This document shows positions 61,608 through 64,000 of a DNA stretch of 64,000 bases, piece by piece. Every line of letters starts with the position of its first letter. The first letter of the stretch is position 1. Source of the DNA: Cyclina sinensis. Its lineage: Eukaryota > Mollusca > Bivalvia > Venerida > Veneridae. Under the pieces are notes generated by a model. It searched no databases. It was not told the DNA's origin and was given only the letters and a program-made list of their open reading frames with translations. Location of the stretch: the NCBI GenBank assembly GCA_012932295.1, contig JAAONU010000002.1, positions 35,647,521 to 35,711,520 on the forward strand, given 5' to 3'. The translations under genes were made by a program, and so were the position numbers.

Positions 61608-61803
61608 CTGTTTGATTTTGATTTTTTTTTTATTTATCTTAATAATGAAAATGACTGAAAATGACAAAATCAGCTAAGGAATTGTTTACAGCAACCGTTG
61701 AAAAAACAGACCTAAAACATAATTTAAGACATCGGCGACTTACAATCATGTACCAAAGCCCAAAACTGGAAGGGTAGTCTACAATCATATATTAAGTTGC
61801 TTT

Positions 61804-61892
61804 GCTTGCAATGATGAAAATTTCTTTCCCCGTCTTATCGACAAATGATGATTGAAGATGCATTTGTCAAGCCAAGATTGACTGATGCAAGC
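61804..61892 (+). ncRNA. Box C/D snoRNA copy 9
   Basis: Stem GCTTGC/GCAAGC, C box AATGATGA, C' TGATGAT, and D box CTGA preceded by GATTGA. It is the segmental duplicate of copy 3 with shared flanks on both sides. Confidence 0.85.
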
Positions 61893-62005
61893 TATAGGAA
61901 GAATTCTGTTTGATTTGGTCTCAACTTAACTTAACCATTTAGTTGTTGATGACAAAACAGCATTTTTAGGGTCAGTTTAGTTTAGGTATGGGAACAAACT
62001 TCATT

Positions 62006-63337
62006 ATGCCCCCTCTTCAAAGAAGTGGGGGTATATTGCTTTGCATTTGTCTGTCTGTCGGTCGGTCTGTCGGTCCGTAGACCAAATGGTTTCCGACCAA
62101 TAACTAAAGAATGCTTAGGCCTAGGAACTTCAAACTTGGTAGGATGATTGTCCATCACCAGTAGATGACCCCTATTGATTTTGGGGTTAAGGGGTCAGAG
62201 GTCAAGGTCATATTGACCTTGTAGGTAGAAACGGTTTCTGACCAATAACTAGAGAACGTTTTGACCTAGGTTCACCAAACTTGGTATGCTGGTTGGTCAT
62301 CACCAGTAGATGACCCCTATTGATTTTGAGGTCATTAGGTCAAAGGTCAAGATCACAGGGACCTTCATCCTAAGAACAGTTTCCGATCAATAACTAGAGA
62401 ACGCTTTAACCTAGGTTCACCAAACTTGGTATGCTGGTTGGTCATCACCAGTAGATGACCCCTATTAATTTTGAGATCATTAGGTCAAAGGTCAAGCTCA
62501 CAGGGACCTTCATCCTAAAAATGGTTTCCGATCAATAACTAGAGAATGCTTTGACCTAGGTTCACCAAACTTGGTATGCTAGTTGGTCATCACCAGTAGA
62601 TGACCGCTATTGATTTTGAGGTCATTCCAAGGTCAAGCTCACAGGGACCTTCATTCTAAAAATGGTTTCCGATCAATAACTAGAGAACGCTTTGACCTAG
62701 GTTCACCAAATTTGGTATGCTGGTTGATCATCACCAGTAGATGACCCCTATTGACTTTGAGGTCATTAGGTCAAAGGTCAAGATCACAGAACTTTCATCC
62801 TTAAAACGGTTTCTAATCAATAACTAGAGAACGTTTTGACCTAGGTTCACCAAACTTGGTATGCTGGTTGGTCATCACCAGTAGATGACCCCTATTGATT
62901 TTGAGGTCATTAGGTCAAAGGTCAAGCTCACAGAGACCTTCATCCTAAAAACGGTTTCTGATCAATAACTACAGAACGCTTTGACCTAGGTTCACCAAAC
63001 TTGGTATGCTGGTTGTTCATCACCAGTAGATGACCCTCTATTGATTTTGAAGTCATTAGGTCAAAGGTCAAGCTCACAGAGACTTTGACTCTAAAAACGG
63101 TTTCCGATCAATAACAAGAGAATGCTTTGACTTAGGTTTACTAAACTTGGTGTGCTGGTTGGTCATGACCAGTAAATGACCCCTATTGATTTTGAGGTCA
63201 TGAGGTCAAAGGTCAAGGCCACAGGGACCTTGATCCTAAAAACGGTTTCTGATCAATAACTAGAGAACGCTTTGGCCCAACCACAAGCAATTAGGTGCTG
63301 CCGGGGGGGCATTTATGTTTTACAAACATTTCTTGTT
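62006..63337 (+). mobile_element. Second Helentron-like element in the array, 145-bp tandem core
   Basis: It starts ATGCCCCCTCTTC. About nine tandem units of 145 bp follow, with AATAACTAGAGAACG, ATGACCCCTATTGATTTT and AGGTCAAAGGTCAAG. The inverse GGGGGGGCAT lies at 63303, then a hairpin ATGTTTTACAAACAT and TTTCTTGTT. The empty site is preserved near 59491 (CTTCATT|TATTTGTAGG), again between T residues. Confidence 0.82.
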
Positions 63338-63466
63338 TATTAGTAGGATTTCTATAGAAACAGTTGGAATAAGGTCTGTAGTTTTGAAAGTGGGTAGGTT
63401 TCAGCATAGATTATCTCAAAAACCAAACAGTTCACTTGTGATCATCTTTACTCATTTCGATTATTT

Positions 63467-63555
63467 GCTTGCAATGATGATAATTTCTTTCCCCGTCTTA
63501 TCGACAAATGACGATTAAAGTTGTGTTTGTCAAGCCAAGATTGTCTGATGCAAGC
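63467..63555 (+). ncRNA. Box C/D snoRNA copy 10
   Basis: Intact stem TTGCTTGC/GCAAGCAA, C box AATGATGA, D box CTGA and both guides. It is the segmental duplicate of copy 4, with the same left flank TCATCTTTACTCATTTCGAT. Confidence 0.87.
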
Positions 63556-63746
63556 AAACTTGAAACTCTCATTGAATGTTTTGTGTATTCTTGGTAATCT
63601 TAACCTGCCGCCGAAGACAATGTAAGTTTTCTTAAATTGATTTCTCTCTTGCTAAACAGTGATAACAAGTGTATTAGGCATTGTATTAAATCTAAATAAA
63701 ACATGTTGAAAAAGAATACATTGGTGACTAAATGAATATAAAGCCA

Positions 63747-63834
63747 GCTTGTAATGATGATAGTTTCTTTCCCCGTCTTAGCGATAGGTGAAGATTTCGA
63801 CAATTTTGTCAAGCCAATTATATCTGAAGCAAGC
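63747..63834 (+). ncRNA. Box C/D snoRNA copy 11, divergent
   Basis: Stem AGCTTG/CAAGCT, C box AATGATGA and D box CTGA are kept, and CTTTCCCCGTCTTA is unchanged. D' and C' are altered (GCGATAGGTGAAGAT) and the second segment is GTCAAGCCAATTATAT. The invariant first guide suggests that it is the selected part. Confidence 0.75.
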
Positions 63835-64000
63835 TGATCGTGATAAAGGAAACTTGTCTGGTGCTGAACAAAAACATTCTTGAAATGAAGCATTCTCTTA
63901 TCTGAAAAAGTGAATAGAAATTATGGTATTGTATTTTCATGCAAGGGCAAAGTTACCAAAAAATGTCTTAAACTCTTAAAAATCCAACATCAGCATAAAA

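Overview
This is a eukaryotic, intron-rich, AT-rich window. It most likely comes from a bivalve mollusc. That assignment rests on animal gene families with long introns and on several non-autonomous repeats of a type common in bivalve genomes; the species cannot be named from sequence alone. All exon models were read by eye from splice signals, reading phase and remembered family alignments.

Layout. (1) 615-17893, minus strand: a complete ten-exon SLC43-type major facilitator transporter of 540 codons. Its introns hold a tandem-cored Helentron-like element, a 1-kb element with long inverted arms, a 2.8-kb element with short inverted arms, and SINE fragments. (2) 18.7-26.1 kb: no gene recognised. 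(3) 26156-29839, plus strand: a small gene of about 83 codons for a single-pass membrane protein I do not recognise. The 3' splice site and start of its main coding exon have been amplified into a 14-copy minisatellite. (4) 30.1-36.5 kb: mainly tandem-cored mobile elements, plus a palindromic element next to the annexin stop codon. (5) 36780-53003, minus strand: a 22-exon gene whose phases all agree. It encodes a predicted 1098-residue protein that joins a DZANK1-like N-terminal region to an eight-repeat (annexin A6-type) annexin. (6) 54.24-54.41 kb: a probable shared bidirectional promoter with three ETS-type GGAA motifs. (7) 56014 onward, plus strand: NACA, the alpha subunit of the nascent polypeptide-associated complex. 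Four coding exons are visible and the last (UBA-domain) exon is not. (8) 58.2-63.9 kb: the last visible NACA intron. It carries eleven well-formed copies and one decayed copy of one box C/D snoRNA, in host sense, partly as a tandem array of about 210 bp per unit. Two Helentron-like insertions split this array, and the duplicated flanks give their empty sites.

The strongest candidates for something undescribed are the intronic snoRNA array in NACA, the DZANK1-like/annexin fusion, and the splice-acceptor minisatellite.
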